DNA of 64,000 nucleotides from an uncultured bacterium (GCA_905215065.1 CAJMOF010000003.1:1-64000); one strand, 5' to 3'; positions 7,267 to 16,772 are shown, counted from the stretch's first letter. Made by a program: numbers and translations. The notes: generated by a model not told the origin, from the letters alone.

Positions 7267-9264
7267 CTACTGCAGGTCCAGCTGGTCCAGGTATTCCTTG
7301 CCGTGCTCGGAGATGTGACGCTTGCGGCCCGTCTCGTCGTTGCCCAGCAACAGGTTGAACATGGTCTCCATCTTGGTGACGTCCTCGGGTTCTACCTTGA
7401 TCAGGCGGCGCGTCTCGGGGTTCATGGTGGTGAGCCACATCATGTCCGGATCGTTCTCACCAAGACCCTTGGAGCGGTTGATCGAGCACTTCTGGTCGCC
7501 AATCTCCTTGAGGATGCCGTTCTTCTCGAGCTCGGTGTAGGCAAAGTAGGTCTTCTCTTTGCAGTTGATCTCGTAGAGCGGCGACTCGGCGATATACACG
7601 TAGCCCTCGTCGATAAGCGTGGGCACCAGGCGATAGAGCATGGTGAGCACAAGCGTGCGGATGTGATAACCGTCGACGTCGGCGTCCGTACAGATGATGA
7701 CCTTGTTCCAGTTGAGGTTGTCCAGGTCAAAGGCGCCAAGGTTCTTGATGCGCTTGTCCTTGATCTCCACACCGCAGCCCAGCACGCGCATGAGGTCCAT
7801 GATGATGTCGGACTTAAAGATGCGCGGGTAGTCCTCTTTCAGACAGTTGAGGATCTTGCCTCGGACGGGCATAACACCCTGGAACTCGGCATCGCGCGAG
7901 GTGCGGATGGCGCCTGCTGCCGAGTCGCCCTCTACGATGTAGATCTCGCGACGGCTCTTGTCCTTGGAGCGGCAGTCGATGAACTTCTGCACGCGGTTGG
8001 CCATGTCGGTCTTCTGCTGCAGATTGGTCTTGATGCTCTGGCGCGTCTTCTCGGCGTTCTCGCGCGAGCGCTTGTTGATGAGCACCTGCTCCATGATCTT
8101 GTTGGCGGCGTCTTTGTTCTCGATCAGATAGGTCGAGAGGCGCTCCTTAAAGAATGCCGTCATCGCCTGCTGGATAAAGCGGTTATTGATGGCCTTCTTA
8201 GTCTGGTTTTCGTAGGACGTCTGGGTGGAGAAGCAGTTGGTCACCAGCACCAGACAGTCCTGGACGTCCTGCCACTTAATGCCGCTCTCGTTTTTGTTGT
8301 ACTTGCCCTGTTGCTTGATGTAGGCATCGATGGCGCTGGTCAGAGCACTACGGGCGGCCTTTTCGGGCGAACCGCCGTTCTCGAGCCATGACGAGTTGTG
8401 GTAGTACTCCTGCATCATGAAGGTGCGCGAGAAGCACATGCACGCGGTGATCTTGACGTTGTAATCGGGCAGGTCCTCGCGGTCGCGACCGCGACGGTCA
8501 GCCTCGATAAAGAAGGGCTCGGTAAGGTAGTCGGTACCGACCTTCTCGAGCACGTAGTCCTCGATGCCCTTGGGATAGCAAAAATCCTCTTCGGAAAACT
8601 CGCCATCGTCGCCCTCAATGCGCAGGCGGAAGGTCACGTTGGCGTTGACCACGGCCTGGCGGCGCATGGTCTCGCGATACCAGTCGTGGGGAATGCTGAT
8701 CGAGGTAAAGACCTCAAGATCGGGGCGCCACTTGATGGTGGTGCCGGTGCGGTCCTCGTCGCTGGGCTCGATCTCAAGCGCTTTCTTTTTGGCGCCAACG
8801 ACCTTGCCTTTCTTAAAGTGCAGGGAGTACTTGTTGCCGTCGCGCCAAACCGTGACGTCCATGTACTCGGATGCGTACTGGGTCGCGCACGAGCCCAGGC
8901 CGTTGGTACCGAGCGAGAAGTCGTAGTCGCCGCCCTGGTTGTTGTTGTATTTGCCACCTGCGTAGAGCTCGCAAAAGACGAGCTCCCAGTTAAAGCGCTT
9001 CTCGGAGGGGTTCCAGTCGAGCGGGCAGCCGCGGCCGTTGTCCTCTACCTGAATGGAACCATCGCGAAAGGCGGTAAGGGTGATGAGCTTGCCGTAGCCC
9101 TGGCGCGCCTCGTCAACGGCGTTGGACAGGATCTCGAAGGCGGCATGCGCGCAGCCGTCGAGTCCGTCCGAGCCAAAGATAACGGCGGGGCGCAGGCGTA
9201 CGCGCTCCTCGTCCTTGAGCTGACGAATACTGTCGTTACCATAGTTTGCGGTGTTTTTTGCCAT
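7267..9264 (-). CDS. parE: Type IIA DNA topoisomerase subunit B (topoisomerase IV subunit B-like)
   Basis: The ATPase and TOPRIM subunit partner of the following A subunit (665 residues). Seen: GHKL ATP-binding motifs (EILSNAVDEARQG with the conserved Asn, VEDNGRGCPLDW, SLGTNGLGSCATQYASEY), transducer segment, the TOPRIM motifs IVEGDSAAGAIRTSRD and ICTDADVDGYHIRTL, and the C-terminal SKGLGENDPDMMW segment. The ATG at 9264 begins MAKNTANYG and has GAGAG upstream; a longer in-frame opening is present but lacks a ribosome site. Gene order B then A with 45-base spacing indicates one operon. The window has no replication-origin context nearby. Confidence 0.88.
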   Translation of the reverse strand: MAKNTANYGNDSIRQLKDEERVRLRPAVIFGSDGLDGCAHAAFEILSNAVDEARQGYGKLITLTAFRDGSIQVEDNGRGCPLDWNPSEKRFNWELVFCELYAGGKYNNNQGGDYDFSLGTNGLGSCATQYASEYMDVTVWRDGNKYSLHFKKGKVVGAKKKALEIEPSDEDRTGTTIKWRPDLEVFTSISIPHDWYRETMRRQAVVNANVTFRLRIEGDDGEFSEEDFCYPKGIEDYVLEKVGTDYLTEPFFIEADRRGRDREDLPDYNVKITACMCFSRTFMMQEYYHNSSWLENGGSPEKAARSALTSAIDAYIKQQGKYNKNESGIKWQDVQDCLVLVTNCFSTQTSYENQTKKAINNRFIQQAMTAFFKERLSTYLIENKDAANKIMEQVLINKRSRENAEKTRQSIKTNLQQKTDMANRVQKFIDCRSKDKSRREIYIVEGDSAAGAIRTSRDAEFQGVMPVRGKILNCLKEDYPRIFKSDIIMDLMRVLGCGVEIKDKRIKNLGAFDLDNLNWNKVIICTDADVDGYHIRTLVLTMLYRLVPTLIDEGYVYIAESPLYEINCKEKTYFAYTELEKNGILKEIGDQKCSINRSKGLGENDPDMMWLTTMNPETRRLIKVEPEDVTKMETMFNLLLGNDETGRKRHISEHGKEYLDQLDLQ

Positions 9265-9498
9265 GCTCGCTCTCTCGATGCTCCTTTGCTGCGTTGTAGT
9301 CATATAGATAGTCAAGGTAGCATAGCCCAGGCCTCGGACGATTCCAACTAACACGAATTCCATCGAACGCGCGTTCGGAGTCGGTGACCTTTAGCTTCTG
9401 CGGTCATTCCCTGCGCGGCGTGGTGCTCGTGTTAAAACCGTGGCTTATCGGCTGGTAGAATTGCCGCATCAAGACTGCATGTTGTTTGAGGGGGCGCA

Positions 9499-10059
9499 AT
9501 GACTGAGAAAGAGAAGATGGAGCGCGGGGAGTGGCATGATGCCAACTTTGACGAGGAGCTCCTGGCGCAACGCGCAAAGGCGGAGGCGCTCTGCTATGAC
9601 TTTAATATGGCAAAACCCGGAAGCGACGCGCAGCTTGACGCTTTGAAATCCTTGCTCGATACCGATCTTCCGCAAGGGCTGACGGTCCTTTCGCCTGCCT
9701 ACTTTGACTACGGGAGCAAGACGAGCTTTGGTGAGGGCTGCTTTGTAAACCATGGCTGCTACTTTATGGACGGCGGCTCTATCACCTTTGGTGGCAACGT
9801 GTTTATCGGGCCGTTTTGCGGCTTCTACACCGCTTCGCACCCCCTAAAGGCAAAGGACCGCAACTTGGGTCTCGAGAAGGCTCTGCCTATTGTTGTAGGC
9901 GATAACTGCTGGTTTGGCGCGAACGTATCCGTGTTGCAGGGGGTTACCATCGGCAGCGGTTGCGTAATTGCCGCGGGCAGCGTCGTGACGGAAGACCTTC
10001 CGGACAACGTGGTGGCGGCAGGCGTTCCCGCGGTCGTCAAGAAGATCATCGAACAATAA
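9499..10059 (+). CDS. Sugar O-acetyltransferase (maltose/galactoside acetyltransferase family)
   Basis: A 186-residue left-handed beta-helix acetyltransferase of the LacA/Maa family, moving acetyl from acetyl-CoA to a sugar hydroxyl. Seen: an N-terminal maltose-acetyltransferase-type cap (EKEKMERGEWHDANFDEELL), then hexapeptide repeats, the catalytic-histidine segment GFYTASHPLKAKDR near residue 110, and the C-terminal coils VGDNCWFGANVSVLQGVTIG and IAAGSVVTEDLPDNVVAAGVPA. The length is normal for the family. ATG at 9499 follows GAGGGGG. It is divergent from parE and followed closely by a possible short peptide gene; its sugar substrate cannot be told from sequence. Confidence 0.9.
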   Translation: MTEKEKMERGEWHDANFDEELLAQRAKAEALCYDFNMAKPGSDAQLDALKSLLDTDLPQGLTVLSPAYFDYGSKTSFGEGCFVNHGCYFMDGGSITFGGNVFIGPFCGFYTASHPLKAKDRNLGLEKALPIVVGDNCWFGANVSVLQGVTIGSGCVIAAGSVVTEDLPDNVVAAGVPAVVKKIIEQ

Positions 10060-10074
10060 CGGAGCTATTAAACG

Positions 10075-10179
10075 ATGGGGCACGCATGGTTCCGGCAAAT
10101 CCGGTTATTGGCGTGCGCGTTGGCCATGCTGATAAGTTCCACTTACTCGGGTCCTTCCGACTCGGTTTTGTCCGAGTAA
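10075..10179 (+). CDS. Possible 34-residue hydrophobic peptide
   Basis: A short open frame with GGAG ten bases upstream encodes a peptide with a charged start (MGHAWFRQIR), a hydrophobic core (LLACALAMLISS) and a polar tail. It looks signal-peptide- or lipobox-like and sits just ahead of an XRE regulator. The end overlaps an inverted repeat (CTTACTCGG at 10142 / CCGAGTAAG at 10172). There is no homology evidence, and chance cannot be excluded. Confidence 0.2.
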   Translation: MGHAWFRQIRLLACALAMLISSTYSGPSDSVLSE

Positions 10180-10240
10180 GATTGAATAGCGAATCGAAAT
10201 TGTTATGTCCACATGGCGATGGCGGACATGGTTTCCATAA

Positions 10241-10310
10241 TGACAGATATAGTTGACATCTTGTGAAGGATGCAATATATTTCTGTCATGTTGCAACGGA
10301 TATCTGTCCA
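10241..10310 (+). promoter_or_regulatory. Promoter and repeated operator motifs of XRE regulator
   Basis: TTGACA (10253-10258) and TATATT (10276-10281) are 17 bases apart: a near-consensus promoter. A motif GACAGATATA occurs just upstream of the -35 (from 10242), and in reverse as ATATTTCTGTC overlapping the -10 and as GATATCTGTC at about 10300. Three copies flanking and overlapping the promoter suggest autoregulation by the HTH protein encoded next. Confidence 0.6.
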
Positions 10311-10329
10311 TTACTACGAAAGGAACTCC

Positions 10330-10560
10330 ATGCCGGGCAAAAAGAACCTACGCATGAAGGCGGCACGCGCGGCGGCTGGCCTTTCGCAAGCTGACTTAGC
10401 CCAAGCCGTGGGCGTTACGCGCCAAACCATCGGCCTTATCGAGGCGGGCGGCTACAACCCCACGCTCAATTTGTGCGTGGCAATCTGTAAGGCGCTGCGC
10501 GTTACGTTGAACGACTTGTTTTGGGAAGACGAAACCGACGCCGACCCTAATGCTCTTTAG
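10330..10560 (+). CDS. Small XRE-family transcriptional regulator
   Basis: A 76-residue protein made of little more than one lambda-repressor-like helix-turn-helix: LRMKAARAAAGLSQADLAQAVGVTRQTIGLIEAGGYNPTL across residues 7-46, then LCVAICKALRVTLNDLFW. This single-domain layout (YozG/PF01381 type) is often paired with a membrane protein of unknown function, as here, where the next gene starts ten bases after the stop. ATG at 10330 has GAAAGGA upstream. It probably represses its own promoter through the repeated GACAGATAT motifs. No ligand domain is present. Confidence 0.88.
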   Translation: MPGKKNLRMKAARAAAGLSQADLAQAVGVTRQTIGLIEAGGYNPTLNLCVAICKALRVTLNDLFWEDETDADPNAL

Positions 10561-10569
10561 GAGTTCACT

Positions 10570-11154
10570 ATGAAATATGAAGATCTGAAAATCGTGCAAA
10601 AGTGGCGTGAATATGCCGGCCCAAAGGATGAACGCCTGGAGGCTGAGAACGCGAAGATCTACAAGATTGGCTTCGTGCTGCTTTCGTTTGGCATGTTGAT
10701 GATCTTTTTCTACCAGTTTATAGCTCGACAGGTTACGTGGGTTCACAGCGACGCTAGTGAAATGCCGCATGGCTTTGCAACGCCGTTCGAGGCAGCCATG
10801 TATTTGTGGCTCGTTCTCGTGATGTTGATTTGCGCAGGACTGCAAACGCGGAAGGGCTATGTCGATACCAATCGTTTTGGGCAAACCGAGCATCTTCCTG
10901 TTGGATATTTCCTGCTTGTCAGCGGTCTTAGCGGCGCCGCGTTCGCGCTTGTTATTGCCGCAATGCGCTGTATCGCTGAGGCGCAGATCGTACCGCTCGA
11001 AAGCGTCTTTTGGTTGGCGAACCTGGTCACGGGCGTGTTCTGCGGTGCGACGATTTTCGCGGCCACGTTTGCTGTCCTGTGCGCAACGTTTTTCACGGCG
11101 AAAAGACGCCGTGCCAAGCTCGAGGCAGAACTCGACTCCTCAGACGACATTTAA
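10570..11154 (+). CDS. Four-helix membrane protein of unknown function, co-transcribed with XRE regulator
   Basis: A 194-residue integral membrane protein. Seen: a charged N-terminal region, hydrophobic segments at about residues 32-52, 76-97, 117-138 and 150-176, and a basic tail (KRRRAKLEAELDSSDD). I do not recognise a catalytic motif. Similar XRE-plus-membrane-protein pairs are widespread in Firmicutes and Actinobacteria, and the second gene is sometimes annotated with a DUF. AGGAG stands just before ATG 10570. It may be the target or partner of the regulator; function unknown. Confidence 0.75.
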   Translation: MKYEDLKIVQKWREYAGPKDERLEAENAKIYKIGFVLLSFGMLMIFFYQFIARQVTWVHSDASEMPHGFATPFEAAMYLWLVLVMLICAGLQTRKGYVDTNRFGQTEHLPVGYFLLVSGLSGAAFALVIAAMRCIAEAQIVPLESVFWLANLVTGVFCGATIFAATFAVLCATFFTAKRRRAKLEAELDSSDDI

Positions 11155-11160
11155 TGCGCA

Positions 11161-11194
11161 ATGGGCTGGCTCTGGGTATTCAGAACCAGCCCAT
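11161..11194 (+). terminator. Rho-independent terminator of the XRE operon
   Basis: ATGGGCTGGCTCTG / CAGAACCAGCCCAT forms a 14-bp stem with one G-T pair and a 6-base loop, followed by TTTT, seven bases after the stop of the membrane protein gene. Confidence 0.8.
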
Positions 11195-11244
11195 TTTGAT
11201 GTTCGATGAGCCGAGTCGGCGCCTCTCACAAAAGTAACTAGGAG

Positions 11245-14200
11245 CTAGCGAGGCCTATCCGAATTGTCCTCATTGGCGGTGTCTTTTTCGAGCGCCGTGC
11301 GGCGGGCGCTGTAGGCGACAAGGCCGGCACCAACTGCGGCGAGCGCTGCTGCGGCTGCGGTTAGGGGGACGTTGCTGTCGCCCGTGCCCGCAAGCGCGCC
11401 CGCTTTTCCGGAGCGCTTGTTATTGCCGTGGTCCTTGCCACTGCCGGAGCTGCTTCCGCCGGAGCCGCCGCCCTCGTCAGTACCGCCGCCACTCGAGCTA
11501 CCATCGCCGTCTGCTGTCATCGGGGCGTCGTGAAGTCCTGTCGTATCCGCGCTGTCGCATACGCCGACCTGAACTTCTGAGCGTTCGCATGCCGCGTCGG
11601 GCACATGAAGCTCGTGCAGAACGGCACTCAGCGCCGAGTTTGCGCCCGGTCGGATCTCCTCGAGCGTTACGGGATCGAGCGCCACCAGATTACGCGCCTT
11701 CGCATACAGCGTGACGCGTTTGCCCACTTCGTCGCTCCAACTCTCGGGGATGGCGAAGCTCATGCGGAACTGTGCCGTGCAACCCGGTGCCAGCACGGCG
11801 TTGCCGTTGTCGGCTACCAGCGGGTGCGTTGCAAAACGTGCGCCCAGCGTCTCGAGCGCGTACTTTACGTGTGCCATGTCGTTGGCCGAAGCGTCTTCGG
11901 CAAGCTCTGGATCGTAGATCGAAGCCATGCGTGCGTTCGCTCCGAATCCGATGGATGCGCTGGAGAACGGCTGGCTGGAGCCCTCTCGGTACAGATCGAT
12001 TGTGCCGGCAGTCAGCAAAGTGTTGCCGTCGTTTCGCACCGTGACCATGAAGGATTCGCCTGCTGCTCCGGGCACCACCGCGCCCGAGGTAGCGACCGCG
12101 CCCGTCGGAGTGGCACACGCCACCAGAGGCACTTCGATGCCGTGCAGCTCTGCCTCGCTCTTCTCCGCGCTCACAATGTGCGTGGCGAGCGCGGAGAGCA
12201 TGCCTCCCGACGTCAAAAATGTCGTTATCTGATCGACGGGATGGTCCAGCTCGCACATCACGAACGGCTCCGTGAACAGATCGCCTGCCAAGGTGCTGGC
12301 GAAGATGCGGAAGTGCTTGCCCATTACTGCTACCGGGTTGCCTTCTTCGTCGTAGGTTTGCCCCACCTTGCCATCGGTGTTCTCTACATAGAGCGCGCAC
12401 CTGCCGTTGTTGCTTACGCTAAACGATGCCGGGCCACAGCCTGCGGCACCCACGGGCTGCGTTGCAAATGCCGATGCGCCTCGCGTCCAAGTAATATGCT
12501 GCAGCTGCTCGTTGACGGTGGCCAAAAAGCCCGAATGTTGTGGCCACGGCACCGCATGGGGCACCGTGGCGTCTGGTGGCATAACGCCCCAGCCCGCAAT
12601 GGACTGGCCGATCACGGCGTACGATGCGCAGCCGCAACCGTCTGCGGTCTCGTACGCAACGGGCACCACCATTTTGCCGTTGATATTCTCGGGCTCGCTC
12701 AGCTCGATACTCGACGGTGCTTGCGGAAAGCGAAGAACTTGGCGGAACGTCAGGCTGTCGCCCAAATCATCCGACCACAGGGTAAAGCATTCCAGCGCAA
12801 CCTCGGCCTCGCTGCCGAGCGCCTTTTCTGCGGTGGTTCCGCGGCGGTGGAGGTAGGCACCCGACAGGCGTCCGTCGATCAGCGTCTTGCCTACCGTGAT
12901 GCGCGGGCACTGCAGGCAATGGTAGCCATCCTCTTGCAGGCGGCCGCGCGAGATGCTGCGCCATGACGTATGCGACACAACGCGGATCTCGTCATTACTT
13001 ATGCGCAGGCGCACAACGGACAGTATGCCGGCTGTGCTTGCCGTATCGAAAAGGGTGTTGTCGCCGGCGGGGCGCTCGCCCGAGACCAGCAGCACGTAGG
13101 CGTCCTGGTTTCCTCTTCCGTCCGTATATTCCACCACGTCGAAGTCGTAATCGAATATGCCGTCGCGCTCCACGTCGCCCTCGCCAAACCCAAGGGGAAA
13201 GTCCACGGGCGTGGGAGCGGACCACGTGCCGTTTGCCTTTGTGTGCACCACCAGGCGCGAGCGGCCATTGTCGCCGTAGCGCACCGAGGCGATACGGAAC
13301 AGGCATTCTACGCCGGCAATCATCGTTAGCTTCATGTGGGCTTCGCTGAGCACGCCGGAAAACAGCACGTTGTCGCTCGAGGGTTTTATGCCGCCACGCT
13401 CGTCCTCCGACACGCCGGCAGAATTGGCGTTCGGGTCCGCAACGGCGTTCGTTGACTGACCGATGTAGGTGTACTCATACATCGGCGCGGCGTTTTCGTC
13501 GTTCTCTACCAGTGCATGGACGAAATGCTCGATCTGTCCCGTGTCTTCGCTTTCTGAATCCGCCTCGAGCTCAATGCGCGTGGCCGCTTGATCCCAATCG
13601 CGCACGACAGGCGCGGCATTTACGGCAGTGGCCTTAACCTCGGCGCGTGCGAGCAGCTCGGCGTTGGTGACGATGGTGGCCGATGCGATAAACTGCGGCA
13701 CACCACCTGCTTCGGCGTTGCCGGCCGAGCCGAAGCAGGCATCCAACGTATAAGGCGTATTTCCACCCAATGCCAGCTCAGAGCGCTGGAGTACATACTG
13801 GTCGCCATTGTTCACCGACATATTCCACGAATCGATGAGTGTGGGCCACGACCCCGACCAAGCCTTGGTGGTCCACTTGAACATTACGAACTGGAGTATC
13901 ACATCGACATCGACGTCTGCACCTACGCGCAGCCGCGGAAGCTGGTGTCCATCTGCCTTCTCGTACCCAATGAACAGTGTGAGGGATGCGGCGCCACGCA
14001 CAGCGGACGAAGCGACGCCTGCAATGCCGGCTCCAAAGGTGACGGCAAGTCCGATCTGGATGGTGAACGAGCCCGACGTGTTGGAATAGTCGAGCGAAAT
14101 GTTCTTGAAAAACGCCGCGCCGCTGCCGTGCGTGTGGGCGCCCACGGCGAGCGCCAGTTTTGCCAGCACCCAGGGGTTGACGTTTAGGAAAAACGGCACC

Positions 14201-15612
14201 GGTCCTAGGGTAAACTGCTCGGTCCAATTGAGGTCGGTTCTTACCTGGAAGAGGGCCTTAATATTGCCGTATGCGGGGTCGTTGTTGTCACCCCAGGTTT
14301 TGCCCACCCAATCGTAGGCGAGCGAGCCGTACAGCTGTGTGGCGATATCCATCGTGAACAGCGGCGTGCAATGGTGGCGAAGGAGCTTGGTGTTTCTTGG
14401 ATCGGTGCCCGAACCGACACTCATACTTTTGTACTGATTCCACTTCCCCTCCATTTCGTCGAGGTAGCGGTTTGCCTGCTTGGCGCCCGACTCGCGCGGT
14501 GACTTCTTCCAGTACTCCGGATCCGGATTGCCCGAATCGTTCATATAGCTGGCTGGTTTGTATCCTCCGCCAAACAGCACGTATCCAGCAAACGAGAAAT
14601 CGAAGAGGATCGGAAATGTGGGTATCCAGCACGTGAACTTATTGCCTCCGATGCCGGGAAACGCCGCGGGGAAATCAAACGGAGTGACCTCTTGGTCCAT
14701 GGTAGTGGGGACGATAGTGGTCGAGCCCGATTCCGCCTTTGCGGCCGGCGCGGTGACAACGGCCATGGGGGATGAGAGCGTGTAGGTTTTGCCCTGATAG
14801 TCGAGGACAAAGCGCAGCTTGCACCCTTCCTCCAGAAGGCCCGATGCCGCGTCGAGAAACTTGTCTTCGAGTGTGAACGTCGCCAGATTATCCGCGCCTG
14901 ATGCGCTGGCCTTGATCTGGCCGATCTGCGTGACGGTTTCGGGCGAGCTACCCGTGGCGGGCATTACCTTGTTGATGTGCAGCGTTGCCTGTCCACCCTG
15001 TGGCAGATGTGCCTGTACAATAAAGGCATGCGTGTCGGGTTGGTCGTTTGCCGCGTCGTCCTTCGGCAATGCCATGAACGTGGCATCAGCGTACTGGATG
15101 TCCCATTCGTCGAATGTGAGCTGGCGGAAGTACGGCTCGCCGTCGGACAGCGGACGTGTGGGTGCGGTTATGGCGGTGCCGCCCTGGATACGCGCAAGGG
15201 GAATCTCGACATCGCGGTAGCCCGCCATGCTAATGGAGATGCCGCCGTTAAAGTCGTACGCGTCGAGAAGCGTTGCCTCGTCCACGTAGTCTTCCGAAAG
15301 AGGGGCGACCTCAAAGATGGCCGTGCCTTCGTCATCGGTCGTGGCGGTGAGCTGCTTGCCTACGGCATAGCGCGATGTGAGCGTGACCTGGGCACCTGCG
15401 ATGGGCGTATTCTTGTTGGCGACGTCGACCACGACTACACCAAACATGGTGCGCGAGAGAACGAGCACCTTGAAGGGATCTTCTTCGTCGGCATAGGCCG
15501 CGGTGGGCGCGAACGGCAGCAGGAAGGCATTTTCGCTTCCCGGCACGCGAGGCAACATGATGCTCGCCAGCGAGGACGCTCCAGCAACAAGTAACGAACG
15601 GCGATCAAGCAT
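11245..15612 (-). CDS. Giant sortase-anchored surface protein, function unknown
   Basis: A 1455-residue secreted protein. Seen: an N-terminal signal with a twin-arginine look (MLDRRSLLVAGASSLAS) and an Ala-rich cleavage region near residue 40 (FAPTAAYADEED); an early carboxypeptidase-regulatory/CNA-like beta segment (FGVVVVDVANKNTPIAGAQV); a very long central region without a recognised enzyme motif; a Gly/Ser-rich linker; and a C-terminal LAGTGD motif, a hydrophobic helix and a basic tail (SARRTALEKD). LAxTG is a known actinobacterial sortase signal variant. It is therefore probably attached to peptidoglycan and exposed. ATG at 15612 follows GGGAG; a longer in-frame opening runs back into the LuxR gene but would remove the signal peptide. 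It lies downstream of that LuxR regulator on the same strand. Confidence 0.8.
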   Translation of the reverse strand: MLDRRSLLVAGASSLASIMLPRVPGSENAFLLPFAPTAAYADEEDPFKVLVLSRTMFGVVVVDVANKNTPIAGAQVTLTSRYAVGKQLTATTDDEGTAIFEVAPLSEDYVDEATLLDAYDFNGGISISMAGYRDVEIPLARIQGGTAITAPTRPLSDGEPYFRQLTFDEWDIQYADATFMALPKDDAANDQPDTHAFIVQAHLPQGGQATLHINKVMPATGSSPETVTQIGQIKASASGADNLATFTLEDKFLDAASGLLEEGCKLRFVLDYQGKTYTLSSPMAVVTAPAAKAESGSTTIVPTTMDQEVTPFDFPAAFPGIGGNKFTCWIPTFPILFDFSFAGYVLFGGGYKPASYMNDSGNPDPEYWKKSPRESGAKQANRYLDEMEGKWNQYKSMSVGSGTDPRNTKLLRHHCTPLFTMDIATQLYGSLAYDWVGKTWGDNNDPAYGNIKALFQVRTDLNWTEQFTLGPVPFFLNVNPWVLAKLALAVGAHTHGSGAAFFKNISLDYSNTSGSFTIQIGLAVTFGAGIAGVASSAVRGAASLTLFIGYEKADGHQLPRLRVGADVDVDVILQFVMFKWTTKAWSGSWPTLIDSWNMSVNNGDQYVLQRSELALGGNTPYTLDACFGSAGNAEAGGVPQFIASATIVTNAELLARAEVKATAVNAAPVVRDWDQAATRIELEADSESEDTGQIEHFVHALVENDENAAPMYEYTYIGQSTNAVADPNANSAGVSEDERGGIKPSSDNVLFSGVLSEAHMKLTMIAGVECLFRIASVRYGDNGRSRLVVHTKANGTWSAPTPVDFPLGFGEGDVERDGIFDYDFDVVEYTDGRGNQDAYVLLVSGERPAGDNTLFDTASTAGILSVVRLRISNDEIRVVSHTSWRSISRGRLQEDGYHCLQCPRITVGKTLIDGRLSGAYLHRRGTTAEKALGSEAEVALECFTLWSDDLGDSLTFRQVLRFPQAPSSIELSEPENINGKMVVPVAYETADGCGCASYAVIGQSIAGWGVMPPDATVPHAVPWPQHSGFLATVNEQLQHITWTRGASAFATQPVGAAGCGPASFSVSNNGRCALYVENTDGKVGQTYDEEGNPVAVMGKHFRIFASTLAGDLFTEPFVMCELDHPVDQITTFLTSGGMLSALATHIVSAEKSEAELHGIEVPLVACATPTGAVATSGAVVPGAAGESFMVTVRNDGNTLLTAGTIDLYREGSSQPFSSASIGFGANARMASIYDPELAEDASANDMAHVKYALETLGARFATHPLVADNGNAVLAPGCTAQFRMSFAIPESWSDEVGKRVTLYAKARNLVALDPVTLEEIRPGANSALSAVLHELHVPDAACERSEVQVGVCDSADTTGLHDAPMTADGDGSSSGGGTDEGGGSGGSSSGSGKDHGNNKRSGKAGALAGTGDSNVPLTAAAAALAAVGAGLVAYSARRTALEKDTANEDNSDRPR

Positions 15613-15767
15613 CTTGGGCTCCCATCCCGCAAATATCGGTGGAAATAATCCAATTTTGCGAGAAGACGCTTCGTGGCGGTAGTGCCGTTCGATGGCCAAA
15701 ATGTCCAAATTGATCGAGCGAAGCGCCGGGTTCCGGAACGCGTTCGATGCGCTTGGCAGCCCGGTCG

Positions 15768-16772
15768 CTAACGCAACATATGCGCGACCAGCTCGGCGCG
15801 TGTGCCGATGCCAAGCTTTGCGTATACGCCGGATAGGCGGTTTTTGACGGTGCCCGGCGATACTCCCATATGGCGTGCGATTTCGGCGTTGGTCCACCCA
15901 CGACAGGCGAGCATGGCCATGGTGAATTCCGTGGTCGTTAGATCGTCGGCCACGTCCTCGCCCGAATCGGGGTTGTGGATGCGCCGCCAGCCGTAGCTGA
16001 AGCGGTACGTGATCTCGATGATGCGCGCGAAATCGTCAGGGTATTGCGTTTTTAGGCACGCCTCGATGAGCCCCTGTAAAAGGCCGTGGTGCTCGCCGAT
16101 GAGCTCGATGAGGCCGTCGGGGCGCGCAATGTCCCAAGCGGCGCCAAAATGCGCTTTTGCGGCGTCGACGTCTTTGAGACTCATGTATGCCATGGAAGCT
16201 GCCAGGTGCAGGAACAGTTCCGAGATGGGATAGCTTCCCTGTTTCATAATTAGGGCGTTTTCCGCCATGCCCAGACTGCGGCCATATTCGCCGCGCAGGT
16301 ACAGGGCATGCGCCATCACGTAGCTGGCGAACAAGCGCAGGCCTTCGGGCAGATGCGCCGCAAGCGGATAAAACTCTTCGGCAGAATACGGGGAAGGCAA
16401 GTGCAGCAGGACGCTCGCGGCCGAGGCGAACAGGATATGCGTGGCGTGGACGGCGGGCGATTCCTCGTCAGTTGGCGTATCGAGGATGCCCGCAAGGCAC
16501 CGGCGGGCGTCGGCGATACGGTTGAGCGACAGACTGGCGTATCCGCAGATAAAGCATGCGGAATAGCGCAGTGCGGGATCGGTGGCGTCAAGATAGGGGC
16601 GCGCCGTCTTGGCAGCAAGGGTGGCCTGTCCGCGAAAGTACAGCGCTTCTGCCGTGGCAATGGCGCGCGAATCGGGGTCGGAAATGCCTGCAACCGCAGC
16701 GTCCATCTGCCCCGGCACAAAGGCAGTGCACATCAACGGCATGGGAACGCATGGGTAGCCATCGCAGTCCAT
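15768..16772 (-). CDS. LuxR-family transcriptional regulator with helical repeat N-terminus
   Basis: A 334-residue regulator. Seen: a helical, TPR-like region over about residues 20-250 (repeated pairs such as AEALYFRGQATLAAKTARPYL and LFASYVMAHALYLRGEYGRS), and a C-terminal GerE/LuxR helix-turn-helix, TTTEFTMAMLACRGWTNAEI then ARHMGVSPGTVKNRLSGVYA near residues 275-320. There is no receiver or nucleotide-binding motif. ATG at 16772 (MDCDGYP) follows GGAG; an earlier in-frame start lacks a ribosome site. It lies 155 bases upstream of the giant surface protein gene and is likely its regulator. Confidence 0.82.
   Translation of the reverse strand: MDCDGYPCVPMPLMCTAFVPGQMDAAVAGISDPDSRAIATAEALYFRGQATLAAKTARPYLDATDPALRYSACFICGYASLSLNRIADARRCLAGILDTPTDEESPAVHATHILFASAASVLLHLPSPYSAEEFYPLAAHLPEGLRLFASYVMAHALYLRGEYGRSLGMAENALIMKQGSYPISELFLHLAASMAYMSLKDVDAAKAHFGAAWDIARPDGLIELIGEHHGLLQGLIEACLKTQYPDDFARIIEITYRFSYGWRRIHNPDSGEDVADDLTTTEFTMAMLACRGWTNAEIARHMGVSPGTVKNRLSGVYAKLGIGTRAELVAHMLR

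Noticed and set aside
6040..8391. A 783-codon open frame on the plus strand, antisense to both parC and parE.
   Set aside because: It runs across both topoisomerase genes and the gap between them in the frame expected to stay open by GC-rich codon bias; composition is Val/Leu/Asp-heavy with no family motif, while the minus-strand proteins have full catalytic motifs.
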